From the NCBI GenBank assembly GCA_964654415.1, contig CAZZIP010000001.1, positions 186,001 to 250,000 on the forward strand: 64,000 bases of DNA, written 5' to 3'. The notes under the pieces are model-generated. The model made no database searches and was not told the origin of the DNA. It was given only the letters and a program-made list of their open reading frames with translations. Origin of the DNA: Methylohalobius sp964654415. GTDB lineage: Bacteria > Pseudomonadota > Gammaproteobacteria > Methylococcales > Methylothermaceae. The translations under genes and the position numbers were made by a program. This document shows, one piece after another, positions 17,175 through 26,013 of the stretch (its first letter is position 1; every line of letters starts with the position of its first letter).

Positions 17175-17638
17175 AACTTATGGAAGCAAAGACGAAAAAA
17201 GTTAGCTGGCGCGATTGGTTACCTAGTTGGCAGAGTTTTGGGAAAATCGCCTTTTATATTGTGTCATTGTACCTTCTGCAGGCATGGGTCGCCGTGCCTT
17301 TGGTTAACTATGTGCTCGATGCGGATTTCTTCTCCAGCGAGGAGGTAGTTCCAGCCGATGAAGAGACCAAACAAGCCGCAGGTATCCGCTGCGGCGACTA
17401 CCTGCAACAGGAATTGAGCGTCGAAAAAGTGGAGTTTCCTTTCGGGGAGGGTAAGGTTTGGGAAATGGGGGATGGGCGTTACTTAGTTCAGGCAAGCGCT
17501 TTGGTTACTGGCTCGGACGCACTAGCCCACCAGGTAAACTACGCTTGTTATGTGAAATACACTGGGGGTGATGCGTTTGATGTCGACAATTGGAAGCTGC
17601 GCGGCCTAGATTGGCGGCTGGCTGAACAAGCACAATGA
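17171..17638 (+). CDS. Single-pass membrane-anchored protein, unrecognised
   Basis: 155 residues (from GTG 17171; ATG 17180 is an alternative). A polar Lys/Trp-rich N-terminus (KKVSWRDWLPSW) is followed by one transmembrane helix (about 25-48, IAFYIVSLYLLQAWVAVPLV). The remaining 105 or so residues form a mixed acidic domain, probably periplasmic, with two Cys (IRCGDY and YACYV) that could form a disulfide. No family was recognised. It overlaps the upstream membrane protein gene by 4 bp, so the two are likely made together. Confidence 0.6.
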   Translation: MKLMEAKTKKVSWRDWLPSWQSFGKIAFYIVSLYLLQAWVAVPLVNYVLDADFFSSEEVVPADEETKQAAGIRCGDYLQQELSVEKVEFPFGEGKVWEMGDGRYLVQASALVTGSDALAHQVNYACYVKYTGGDAFDVDNWKLRGLDWRLAEQAQ

Positions 17639-17653
17639 GGTAGTGTCATGCAT

Positions 17654-17802
17654 AGTAGAGCAAGGCGCGGCTGATGGAGGAAGACAAGATCAAGGTGACG
17701 TTTAAGGACGTAGCGGGCTGTGAGGAGGTCATTGAAGAGGTCAAGGAGGTGGTGGATTTTCTCAAGGACCCGAGCAAGTTTCAAAAGCTTGGGGGGCAAT
17801 GA
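17654..17802 (+). pseudogene. Truncated ftsH fragment
   Basis: From ATG 17674 a 42-codon ORF reads MEEDKIKVTFKDVAGCEEV and then a segment ending KFQKLGGQ before TGA at 17800-17802. This is the strongly conserved start of the FtsH AAA domain (usually TFADVAGCDEAKEE through SRFQKLGGKIPKG). Just upstream, in another frame, codons from 17654 read Ser-Arg-Ala-Arg, which precedes this segment in FtsH. No Walker A, Walker B or HEXXH remains, so it is a non-functional relic, directly before the MerR gene. Confidence 0.75.
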
Positions 17803-17808
17803 GGTTTT

Positions 17809-18738
17809 ATGAAGATTTGTGAGAGTCATGAAGCTGAGGATGAGCTCCTGGGCGGCAGGCTTTACCCGATCCGGGAAGTGGCCGAACGCACTGGCGTCAA
17901 TCCCGTTACCTTGCGCGCTTGGGAGCGGCGTTACGGTCTGATCAAACCTAAGCGAACTCCAAAAGGACATCGCTTGTATTCCGAGAACGACATTGCCCTG
18001 ATTCGCCAGGCCGTAGCCATGTTGGAGACGGGAGTTCCAATTAGCCAGGTGCGAACTGCCTTGACTCAGTCCGAACCTGTCCAGGCCTTTAGCCCAGTAG
18101 GCCACAAGTCAGCTGAGCAACAGGCTAAGGAATTGGTCGATGCAGCGCTTTCCCTGCAACCAGGGGCTTTGGATGCGGTGTATCAGGCAAGTCTGCGTGC
18201 CTATCCGACTTTGCTTTTGATTCGCCAGGTAATTCGGCCGGCGTTGGAGCTCCTCCATCGCCTGCAAGGGAGAGAGCCGCTCGCTGCTCATGCGCGCGCT
18301 TTACTGCGCGGGTATCTTTTGTCCCAGATTGGACATCATCTTTGGCAGCAATCGCTGCGCAATCGGGGGACTAAGATTTTGCTGGGCGCCTTGCCAGGAG
18401 ACAGGGACGAGGTCGAAGCGCTGTTGCTTGGTCTCTATTTGGTCGACCGAGGATTGCGTTTGTTGTGGTTGCCTGAATCAGCGCCGCTTCGCTATCTCGA
18501 CGAAAGTGCCTCGGTTAGCCAATCTGAGGCGATCGTCTTGTATGCCTGGACTACTCCGCCTCAGCGGCTTTTAGCACAAGAGCTTCCGGCATTGATTGCT
18601 AGCGCTTCGGTGCCTGTGTTTGCTGTCGGGGCGGCAGTGGCGCAACAGGCTGGGGTGTTTCGTGCAGCTGGAATAGAACCTCTGCCGCTTGATGAGGAAG
18701 CCATGGTACTGCAACTCCAGGAACGGATCAGTGCATGA
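17809..18738 (+). CDS. MerR-family regulator with degenerate B12-binding-like C-terminal half
   Basis: 309 residues. The N-terminal MerR winged helix (about 18-85) is clear: YPIREVAERTGVNPVTLRAWERRYGL and then KGHRLYSENDIALI. The C-terminal part follows the CarH/LitR-type layout (helical bundle then Rossmann-like domain), but the cobalamin-binding D-x-H-x-x-G motif is replaced by GDRDEVEALL, with no His. B12 sensing is therefore unlikely in its usual form. It is translationally coupled (ATGA) with the downstream DUF523/DUF1722 gene. CarH/LitR-type regulators often control light or stress genes, including photolyase; no photolyase follows here. Confidence 0.85.
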   Translation: MKICESHEAEDELLGGRLYPIREVAERTGVNPVTLRAWERRYGLIKPKRTPKGHRLYSENDIALIRQAVAMLETGVPISQVRTALTQSEPVQAFSPVGHKSAEQQAKELVDAALSLQPGALDAVYQASLRAYPTLLLIRQVIRPALELLHRLQGREPLAAHARALLRGYLLSQIGHHLWQQSLRNRGTKILLGALPGDRDEVEALLLGLYLVDRGLRLLWLPESAPLRYLDESASVSQSEAIVLYAWTTPPQRLLAQELPALIASASVPVFAVGAAVAQQAGVFRAAGIEPLPLDEEAMVLQLQERISA

Positions 18739-19679
18739 GCCGCCCCCTAGTGTTCGTCAGCGCTTGCTTATTGGGACAGGAGGTCCGTTACGACGGCAGC
18801 CATAAGCGCTTTTCTTATTTGGACGTGTTGGCAGATTACTTGGAGCTTTGCCCGGTTTGTCCGGAAGTCGGCATCGGATTGGGCACACCGCGCCCGCCGG
18901 TGCACTTGGTGAGTAAGAAAGAGGGTCTGTATCTACTAGAAACCAACGATCACCGGCGTGACCACAGCGAGGCCATGCGAGCCTTCGCCGCGCGCCAAGC
19001 AAAGGTGATGGTCCAGGCCGATGGCTTCGTCGCCAAGAAGGATTCACCGAGTTGTGGCATGACCAGGGTGCGGGTTTACGACCTGAAAGGACGCCTGCTC
19101 CACAAGAACGGGATTGGTCTGTTTACTGCTATGGTGCATCAGACCCTGCCGCACCTTCCGATAGAGGAGGAGGGGCGTCTTAACGATCCCGCTTTGCGAG
19201 AGAATTTCTTGACTCGCGTCTTAGTCCACCATCGTTGGCGCAGGCTCCAAGCAGAGGGTATTACGCCAGCTTCCTTACTCGAGTTTCACACCCGCCATAA
19301 ATATCTAGTCATGGCTCACAGCTTGCGGGCTTACCGGCTGCTGGGCAAGATGCTGTCCGATTTAGCAAAACCTTCCCTTTTCGAGATCGCAGCTCGATAT
19401 TTCGCTAAATTGATGGCAGCACTGGCTAAGCCGGCCAGGCGCCCTAATCACGTGAACGCCTTGCAGCATTTGGCAGGTTACTTAACTAGCCACCTAGATG
19501 GCTGCGACCGGCAGGAGCTTATGGCAATTATCGAAGCTTACCGTCGCGGTGAGGTGCCTTTGATTGTACCTGTGACCTTGTTGCGTCACCATCAAAGCCG
19601 GATCCAAAACCCTTATCTAATGCACCAATATTACCTAGAGCCGTATCCAGCGGCCCTAGGACTGCGTAACGCGATTTAA
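18735..19679 (+). CDS. DUF523 and DUF1722 (YbgA-like) two-domain protein
   Basis: 314 residues. The N-terminal DUF523 domain (about 1-150) has characteristic Cys motifs: SACLLGQEVRYDG, CPVCPEVGIGLGTPRPP and KKDSPSCGMTRVRVYD. The C-terminal DUF1722/YbgA domain (about 190-305) includes LLEFHTRHKYLVMAHS and RPNHVNALQHLAGYL. The biochemical role is not established; the Cys pattern suggests metal or Fe-S binding. It is linked to a MerR regulator by a 4-bp overlap, an arrangement common in proteobacteria where photolyase often follows. Confidence 0.9.
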   Translation: MSRPLVFVSACLLGQEVRYDGSHKRFSYLDVLADYLELCPVCPEVGIGLGTPRPPVHLVSKKEGLYLLETNDHRRDHSEAMRAFAARQAKVMVQADGFVAKKDSPSCGMTRVRVYDLKGRLLHKNGIGLFTAMVHQTLPHLPIEEEGRLNDPALRENFLTRVLVHHRWRRLQAEGITPASLLEFHTRHKYLVMAHSLRAYRLLGKMLSDLAKPSLFEIAARYFAKLMAALAKPARRPNHVNALQHLAGYLTSHLDGCDRQELMAIIEAYRRGEVPLIVPVTLLRHHQSRIQNPYLMHQYYLEPYPAALGLRNAI

Positions 19680-19757
19680 GCTTCTTGGCTCCAGTAAGCT
19701 TGCAGCAAGCAATACGTCATTTCGACTTCTGGGGCTACTCATGATGCCCTGTGGCTA

Positions 19758-22700
19758 TCAGGAACAAGGATATCTCCTTTCAGCGAGTGGCAGGGTCTGG
19801 AACCTACCGAAGCGGAGCATGAGCTGCGGAAGGAACAACAAGGTCAAAGAGGTCGAGGAGATCAGCCCGCCGACTACGATTCCCGCCATCGGACCTATGA
19901 TTTCGCGCCCTGGATTGTCGCTGTCTAAGGCAATGGGGAGCATCGCTAAGGCGGTAACGAGCGCCGTCATCAGCACTGCCGGTAGGCGATCTAAGGCACC
20001 TTGGCGGGCGGTAGCGAAATTCCAAGGGTATCCTTCCTGCTCGACTAAACGTTGGTAGTGGCCGATCAACATGATGGTATTGCGCACCGTGATGCCGAAC
20101 AAGGTGACAAACCCCACTATAGACCCAAGCGAGAGAATCCCACCTTGCAACCAGGCCGCTGCTACTCCCCCCGTTAGGGCAAAGGGAAGATTGACCAGGG
20201 TCAGAAGCGTGTGGCGCCAAGAACCTAGGGCGATGTAGATCAAAACCAGCACTCCACCCGTAGCGAGCAAGGCGTTTATTATCAGTTCCCACTTGGCTTG
20301 GCGCTGCTCTACAGCGGAGCCGGTAAACTCAGGGTAATAACCGAGGGGGAAGTCGATTTCCTTAAGCATCTTGCGTTTGATTTCAGTCGTAAGGCGATCT
20401 AAGTCACCGGTCGCCGAGATAGCTACCACCTGCACGCGCTGAGCGTTGCGGTGAAGCAGATTATAGCGTCCTTCGCTGTGGCGGATTTCGGCCAACTGCC
20501 CAAGTGGCAAAAGGGTTCCAGAAGGTGTCTGGATCAGCAGGGAGGCAAGGGAGGATGCAGTGGTGCGCAGTGCTGGCGGGAGGATCAAAGTGACCGGAAA
20601 GCTGCGGTTGCCTTGGTACGTTTCCCCTATATGCAGGCCCTGATAAGCGGCCGCTAAAACTTGCCCCAGCGCGGCGGGAGAAACTCCCCATAAAGCTAAG
20701 ACCTCGGTACGTGGGATGATCGTCAGCTGCGGCAAGCCAGCGTGAGCCTGGATTTTGACTGCGTCCACTCCGGGCAAGGAGCGGACCATCTCAGCGGTGC
20801 GCCAGGCGAGCCGGTCCAGTTCGGCGAGTTCTGGGCCGTACAGATTGATGACGAGGGGAGCAGTATAGCCGGACAGGGTCTCGTCGACTCGCTCTACGAG
20901 AAAGGTGTTGGCTTCAAAGGTGATGCCTGGGAAGCGTTTGAGGATTTGTTTTAGGTTGGCCAAAACTTCTTGTTGCTCCTTGCCGGAGAGCGGTTTTAAC
21001 CGGACTTCGTATTCGCTGTAATGGCTGCCGTAGGTGTCGGCGCCGCGCTCGGCGCGGCCAGCCCATTGCGACACCGAAACCACCTGGGGTAAGTTTAAAA
21101 ACGCTTGGGTCAATTGTCTGCCCAGGTGGAGCGAGGTTTGCAGTGAGATTCCCGGTAGGCTGGTGGTGTGGACGATAAAATGGCCTTCGCGCAGGTCTGG
21201 CAGAAACCTTCCTCCAAACTGGGGTAAGCTGGCCAACGCCGCAAAGCACGCCGCAAAGGCTGCAGCCAGGCTCAAACCGGGACGATGTCTGATACGATTG
21301 AGTAGTTCAGCGTAGCGAGGTTTGAGCCAGCGCACCAGCGGGGAAGGACGATTCGGTACTAGACAGAGAAAACCCAGCGCTGGAGTAACAGTCAAGGCCA
21401 CTCCCAGCGAGGCGAGGATTGCGGCGATGTAGGCCTGTCCTAAGGGGGCAAACAATCTGCCCGCTACCCCTCCTAGGTTGAGCAACGGCCAGAACACCAG
21501 CGCCACAATGAAACTAGCGTAAACCACCGAACCCCGCGTTTCCAGGGAGGCTTCCAAAACCACCTGGGCGCGCGGCTGGGGATCGATCCGTAGCTGGTTT
21601 TCTCGCAGGCGGCGGAGGATGTTTTCCGTGTCGATGATCGCGTCGTCCACCACTTCCCCTAAGGCGATGGCGAGTCCTCCGAGTACCATCAGGTTGAGTT
21701 TGACGCCTGCCGCGACCAAAATCCAAGCTGCGCTCAGAAGCGACAGTGGGATTGCCAGCGCCGAAACGAGCGCCCCCCGTAGATCGAATAAAAATCCATA
21801 CAGCACCAAGACCACCAGTCCTGCGCCGACCAATAAGTGTCCGCTTAGGCTGTTGAGCGAACGCTCGATGTAGTCGGCAGGACGAAACAAAGGAAAATGA
21901 AGTTTAATTCCCTGCTTGGCCAAAAGGGGAACAAAATCGCCGAGTACCGCCTCGACGGCACGCGAGACCGTAAGGGTATCGGCGCCGTACTGGCCGATCA
22001 CCATGAGCACCAGTCCACGCTCGCCTTGGACTTGGGCGGCGCTGATGGCAGGAGCGGGCGCCCATCGGACGGTGGCCACTTGGTCTAAAGTGAGAGCAGT
22101 GCCGGAAGCTGAGGAGATGGCCAAGTGTTCAAGTTGCCGAGGAAGGTCGCGGTCAAGTTCGAGCACTAGCTCCAAGCGTTGGGTTTCGGTTTCGACAAAG
22201 CCTAGACCTAGACGACGGATAGCTTGCTCGACTTGGGTCAGCACAGTGTTGAACCCCAGCCCAAAGCGTAGCAGGCGTTCGGGATCGATCTGGATTTGAA
22301 GTTGGCGCTCCCCGCCGCCAAATATGTTGACGTCGGCTACTCCGGGGATGGCGCGCAGTCTAGGGACCAGGGTCCAATCCACCAAGTCGCGCAGGGTCAT
22401 GAGATCGGCGCCGGTCAGACCGAAGGTGAGGATGGTGGCCGAAGACGAGGCTAGCGGTACTTGGACCGGAGGACCCGAACCCGGCGGAAGCTGTAGGCTA
22501 GACAGGCGCTCTGCGACCTGTTGGCGAGCATGATACAGGTCAATCTTATCATTGAACTGGGCGGTCACCACCGAGAGCCCAGAGATCGACTCCGAGCGCA
22601 GGCTGGCAAGCCCAAGTAGCCCTCCCAAGGCGGCCTCGATCGGCTGGGTCAGGCGGCGTTCCACCTGCTCGGCGGTCAGTCCCGGGGCCTCGGTGTGGAT

Positions 22701-22844
22701 CACTACCTGTTTGGGAGCAAATTCGGGAAAGATGTCCAGGCCAGTGTGGGAGAGTCTTAGGCTGGCGTAGAGACACAGTAAAAAACTCGCGGCTACTATC
22801 GCCACGCGTAGGCGGATCGCCGTGCCGATCAGCACCCTAAGCAT
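19758..22844 (-). CDS. RND efflux permease, CusA/CzcA heavy-metal type
   Basis: 1028 residues, the usual length of the inner-membrane RND pump. About 12 transmembrane helices with two large periplasmic loops. The proton-relay helix 4 region reads GLAIALGEVVDDAIIDTENILRRL, the pattern of the heavy-metal efflux subfamily. Periplasmic pieces such as GVADVNIFGGGERQLQIQIDPERL are also typical. The start is ATG 22844. It is encoded 6 bp downstream of its periplasmic adaptor. No outer-membrane channel gene is adjacent, so a TolC-type partner elsewhere is needed. Metal specificity is unclear; the methionine relay of true CusA was not evident. Confidence 0.9.
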   Translation of the reverse strand: MLRVLIGTAIRLRVAIVAASFLLCLYASLRLSHTGLDIFPEFAPKQVVIHTEAPGLTAEQVERRLTQPIEAALGGLLGLASLRSESISGLSVVTAQFNDKIDLYHARQQVAERLSSLQLPPGSGPPVQVPLASSSATILTFGLTGADLMTLRDLVDWTLVPRLRAIPGVADVNIFGGGERQLQIQIDPERLLRFGLGFNTVLTQVEQAIRRLGLGFVETETQRLELVLELDRDLPRQLEHLAISSASGTALTLDQVATVRWAPAPAISAAQVQGERGLVLMVIGQYGADTLTVSRAVEAVLGDFVPLLAKQGIKLHFPLFRPADYIERSLNSLSGHLLVGAGLVVLVLYGFLFDLRGALVSALAIPLSLLSAAWILVAAGVKLNLMVLGGLAIALGEVVDDAIIDTENILRRLRENQLRIDPQPRAQVVLEASLETRGSVVYASFIVALVFWPLLNLGGVAGRLFAPLGQAYIAAILASLGVALTVTPALGFLCLVPNRPSPLVRWLKPRYAELLNRIRHRPGLSLAAAFAACFAALASLPQFGGRFLPDLREGHFIVHTTSLPGISLQTSLHLGRQLTQAFLNLPQVVSVSQWAGRAERGADTYGSHYSEYEVRLKPLSGKEQQEVLANLKQILKRFPGITFEANTFLVERVDETLSGYTAPLVINLYGPELAELDRLAWRTAEMVRSLPGVDAVKIQAHAGLPQLTIIPRTEVLALWGVSPAALGQVLAAAYQGLHIGETYQGNRSFPVTLILPPALRTTASSLASLLIQTPSGTLLPLGQLAEIRHSEGRYNLLHRNAQRVQVVAISATGDLDRLTTEIKRKMLKEIDFPLGYYPEFTGSAVEQRQAKWELIINALLATGGVLVLIYIALGSWRHTLLTLVNLPFALTGGVAAAWLQGGILSLGSIVGFVTLFGITVRNTIMLIGHYQRLVEQEGYPWNFATARQGALDRLPAVLMTALVTALAMLPIALDSDNPGREIIGPMAGIVVGGLISSTSLTLLFLPQLMLRFGRFQTLPLAERRYPCS

Positions 22845-22850
22845 GCCGAT

Positions 22851-23765
22851 TTAATCGCCGTTCTCGTCGGGCACGCGTGTGCGTAGCGCCTCGGCTAAAA
22901 GCAGCGCTGCCCCTTTGACGACAATCGGCTCCTCAGGAGCTAAGCCATCGGTGAGCCAAAAACCCGCCTCGTTTTCTTGGGCATGAAAGACGGGGCGCGC
23001 GGCGAAATGGGTGGGATCACTTTGAACAAACACCCACGGCTGACCCTCGTGCCAGACCACCGCTGTATGCGGAACCAGGACAGAAGGCCGATCTTCGGTC
23101 AGCCAGGCAAGTAGACGCCCTCCGATAGGGAGACCAGAGGCAGCGGCATAGTAATAGTGAGGGTTGCCGGAAAATCTGGAATCTGCCTTGGGGTCAGGCG
23201 ACAAGTATTCCAGCGGCCAGGTCTTTCCTTGGTGTTCGATCAGCGCTGCCTGCGGCGAAAAGTTCGGGGGGAGCACCAAGCGCAAAAGATAAGCCTCGCC
23301 CTGGGCAAGGCGAGCTAAGCGTTCAGAACCGGTCTCGGCCCAGCCTGAGAGCAAAGGTCCCCACTCAGTCAAAAGAGCCGCTTTGCGTTTGGCGATCTCG
23401 ATCGCCAAGGTTTCCACGCGGGCTTGGGCGGTAAGCCTGTCCCAACGCGCCTGTTCTATGGTCTCGCGCCGCAATTCCTGGCTGACTCCCTCTAGGCGAC
23501 TTAAGCGCTGTTGCAGCAGGGCGAGGATGTTTTCTTGGGCAGCCAGCTCGGCGGTGAGCGCTTTGAGTTCCTGGCTGGCTGCGATCAACGGCGCGTGTTC
23601 GACGATGTATGCCGGCACCGGAATTTGGGGAGTCGAGGATCGCTGTTGTACCCGCTCAATGCGAATGCCAGCCAAATGCTGGCGATGGACGTCGAGATCC
23701 ACGATCAAAGGATCAGCTTGTCCTGTGGCGACGGCCAGCAGCAGAAAAAGGGTGAAAGCGATCAT
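22851..23765 (-). CDS. RND periplasmic adaptor (HlyD/CusB-like), short
   Basis: 304 residues, shorter than the usual 380-500. A signal peptide (IAFTLFLLLAVATGQA) is followed by VDVHRQHLAGIRIERV-type adaptor entry, a helical hairpin (about 60-140, Leu/Gln/Arg-rich, coiled-coil-like), a beta-barrel region and a final membrane-proximal domain (PVFHAQENEAGFWLTDGLAPEEPIVVKGAALLLAEA). It precedes the RND permease in the same operon. The short lipoyl half looks compressed but both ends are recognisable, so it is treated as intact. Confidence 0.8.
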   Translation of the reverse strand: MIAFTLFLLLAVATGQADPLIVDLDVHRQHLAGIRIERVQQRSSTPQIPVPAYIVEHAPLIAASQELKALTAELAAQENILALLQQRLSRLEGVSQELRRETIEQARWDRLTAQARVETLAIEIAKRKAALLTEWGPLLSGWAETGSERLARLAQGEAYLLRLVLPPNFSPQAALIEHQGKTWPLEYLSPDPKADSRFSGNPHYYYAAASGLPIGGRLLAWLTEDRPSVLVPHTAVVWHEGQPWVFVQSDPTHFAARPVFHAQENEAGFWLTDGLAPEEPIVVKGAALLLAEALRTRVPDENGD

Positions 23766-23857
23766 CCAAGGTGTGGGCTAGGTGACGTAGCTGGGTTAAA
23801 GTCATTGCACGCAGACAACTTGCTTGCCATGATTATAACCGGTTTCGCTATAAGATC

Positions 23858-24640
23858 ATGGCGGTGGGAGAGAAACGCAGCCGAACGCAGGGGCCCGATC
23901 TTGCGGCGCTTGCAGTCCAGCACCAAGTCGAAGCGATTGCGGCACGCCTTGCCGGCGCGAGAAAACACAGCTATCTCGGAGATGCAGTGCTTGGGGCGAT
24001 CGATGGTTGCGTGACGACCTTTGCGGTCGTGGCCGGAGCGGCAGGGGCTTCCTTACCATCCTCGATCGCTATTATCCTGGGGTTTGCCAACCTCATCGCC
24101 GACGGTTTCAGCATGGCGGTGAGCAATTACCAGCGCGCCAAGAGCGAGTGCGGCTTGTTGGAAAAAGCGCGCGCCATAGAAGAAACGCACATCCGCCTGG
24201 TGCCTGAAGGCGAGCGCGAGGAAATACGCCAGATTTTCGCCGCCAAGGGATTTGGCGGCGAGGAGTTGGAGCGGATCGTCGAAGTCATTACTCAAAACCC
24301 TAAACTGTGGGTGGATACCATGCTCACTGAAGAGCTAGGGCTTACGCTCGAGTTGCCTAAGCCTTCTGCGGCGGCGTTGGCGACGTTTTTCGGATTTTCG
24401 GCAGCAGGCATCGTACCCCTTATTCCCTATCTAGTGCCTGGGTTTCCACTGAGAGAGGCGTTTTGGGTCAGCGCTTTTTTAACTGGTTTGACCTTTTTCA
24501 CTATCGGTCTGCTGAAAGGCCGGATTGTGCGCTATTCTTTGCTGAAATCGGGGATTGAGACCTTGCTTATCGGCGGAGCAGCAGCGGCCTTGGCCTATGC
24601 CGTGGGAGGGGTGTTGGAAAGCTTGGGGTGGACCTTATAA
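23858..24640 (+). CDS. VIT1/CCC1 family Fe/Mn transporter
   Basis: 260 residues. The family motif GDAVLGAIDGCVTTFAVVAGAAGA starts membrane helix 1, followed by GFANLIADGFSMAVSNYQRAKSE (helix 2 into the cytoplasmic metal-binding domain), and a Glu-rich helical segment (EREEIRQIFAAKGFGGEELERIVE) that in VIT1 binds metal. Three further helices complete the five-helix fold. Expected role: transport of ferrous iron or manganese out of the cytosol. It is divergent from the RND operon across a 92-bp gap, which may contain a shared metal-responsive control region; no clear operator was identified. Confidence 0.88.
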   Translation: MAVGEKRSRTQGPDLAALAVQHQVEAIAARLAGARKHSYLGDAVLGAIDGCVTTFAVVAGAAGASLPSSIAIILGFANLIADGFSMAVSNYQRAKSECGLLEKARAIEETHIRLVPEGEREEIRQIFAAKGFGGEELERIVEVITQNPKLWVDTMLTEELGLTLELPKPSAAALATFFGFSAAGIVPLIPYLVPGFPLREAFWVSAFLTGLTFFTIGLLKGRIVRYSLLKSGIETLLIGGAAAALAYAVGGVLESLGWTL

Positions 24641-24723
24641 ACCGTCGGTCACAAGAACTTTTGTCAGCCCACGTCAAGATAAGTATACTTCGGCAGGTAT
24701 TTATAATTAAAACAAAGACTGCC

Positions 24724-25392
24724 ATGAACATTAACTTGCAAGCCGAAGCTTCCGTTTCTCGCAACAATTTGATCAGCACTCTGAGAGGGATAATCTACGA
24801 TCACACCTTTGCCAAGCTCACGATCAACTGGTATCGTGCGGTGCTCGAACGCCTGCCAGACCACGCCGAAGTGCTCGATGTAGGGATCGGCACCGGCGGT
24901 GCGGTGGTCGCCAATGCCGATCTGATCCGGCGCAAAGGGCTTCGCATTCTGGGATTGGATATCGACGCCGACTACCTCGAACGGTGCACCAAAGCCCTAG
25001 TCAAAGCCGGTCTGACCGAGAACGTGCAGGTTCGGTTGGAATCGGTCTACGACCATCAAGGGGGGCCGTACGATGCGATTTATTTCAGTGGTAGTTTCAT
25101 GTTGCTTCCCGACCCGATCGGTGCATTGGATCACGTCTTAAGCCAACTCAAGCCTGAGGGTAAGGTCTTCTTTACCCAGACATTCCAGGAGCGACGCTCG
25201 TTGCTGGTAGAGAGAATCAAGCCGATGTTGCATCGGATCACCACCATCCATTTCGGCCAGGTGACCTACTGGGAGAATTTCCAGACCGTGCTTGCTCAGG
25301 CCGGTGCTCGGGTGGTGGAAATGGTCATCCTCAAGCAGCTGCCTAATGCGTCTTTCCGCTTGATCGAGGCGGTGCCCGAACTGATTACTTGA
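24724..25392 (+). CDS. Class I SAM-dependent methyltransferase
   Basis: About 222 residues from ATG 24724; a longer in-frame start at 24628 overlaps the preceding gene. SAM motif I is VLDVGIGTGGAVVANA, motif II ILGLDIDADYLERCTKAL, and the later YDAIYFSGSFMLLPDP and LKPEGKVFFTQTF match motifs for the post-methyl-transfer strands. The substrate cannot be told. The opening stretch (IYDHTFAKLTINWYRAVLE) is of the type found in small-molecule or lipid methyltransferases. It ends convergently with smpB. Confidence 0.8.
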   Translation: MNINLQAEASVSRNNLISTLRGIIYDHTFAKLTINWYRAVLERLPDHAEVLDVGIGTGGAVVANADLIRRKGLRILGLDIDADYLERCTKALVKAGLTENVQVRLESVYDHQGGPYDAIYFSGSFMLLPDPIGALDHVLSQLKPEGKVFFTQTFQERRSLLVERIKPMLHRITTIHFGQVTYWENFQTVLAQAGARVVEMVILKQLPNASFRLIEAVPELIT

Positions 25393-25466
25393 TCCTAGTG
25401 CCGATACCGGCGGCTTGGGGGCAGGCTCTACCCATTCAGGAGATCGCCGCCGGCTTGATCGGCGCC

Positions 25467-25946
25467 TTATGCCGCTGTTTTCAGAAGGCGCTGCTTTTCC
25501 CGCTGCCAGTCGCGCTCCTTTTCCGTAGCGCGTTTGTCGTAGAGTTTCTTGCCTTTTGCCAGGCCGATCTCCAGCTTGACCCGATTCTTTTTCCAGTACA
25601 GCTTTAGGGGGATCAGGGTGTAACCGCGCCGTTCCACCTGGCCGATCAGGCGGTTCAGCTCTTGTTTGTGGAGGAGAAGCTTGCGCGTGCGGGTCGGATC
25701 CGGGTTGACGTGGGTGGAAGCCGAAGCCAAAGGTGAAATATGCGCGCCGAGAAGCCAAGCTTCGCCGTCTTTGAGCAGTACGTAGCTTTCCTTGAGGTTC
25801 ACCCGCCCGGCGCGCAGGCTTTTCACTTCCCAGCCTTCGAGCACTAATCCTGCTTCAAAGGTTGCCTCGATGAAATAGTCGTGTCTAGCCTGGCGGTTGA
25901 CGGCGATAATGTTGTTCTCGGTGGGTTTGTTTTTCTTGCCGGCCAT
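25467..25946 (-). CDS. smpB: SsrA-binding protein SmpB
   Basis: 159 residues. Clear SmpB signature: N-terminal NNIIAVNRQARHDYFIEATFEAGLVLEGWEVKSLRAGRVNL, and the C-terminal basic tail with KGKKLYDKRATEKERDWQREKQRLLK, which follows the mRNA path in the ribosome during trans-translation. It binds tmRNA (not seen in this window) and rescues stalled ribosomes. Divergent from ratA over 67 bp, the common gammaproteobacterial arrangement. Confidence 0.97.
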   Translation of the reverse strand: MAGKKNKPTENNIIAVNRQARHDYFIEATFEAGLVLEGWEVKSLRAGRVNLKESYVLLKDGEAWLLGAHISPLASASTHVNPDPTRTRKLLLHKQELNRLIGQVERRGYTLIPLKLYWKKNRVKLEIGLAKGKKLYDKRATEKERDWQREKQRLLKTAA

Positions 25947-26013
25947 AGTTTTGTTATTTTATCTCACTTGCTTGGCTTTCTGTGGAAAGGCGTAAAAAGC
26001 CATTTTTGATCTT

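Noticed and set aside
19680..19757. Terminator between the DUF523/DUF1722 gene and the RND permease
   Set aside because: Only a very short palindrome (CTTGCAGCAAG) without a T run is visible.
24628..24723. Extended N-terminus of the methyltransferase
   Set aside because: It would overlap the upstream transporter gene; the ATG at 24724 fits the family better, though no strong ribosome binding site is present.
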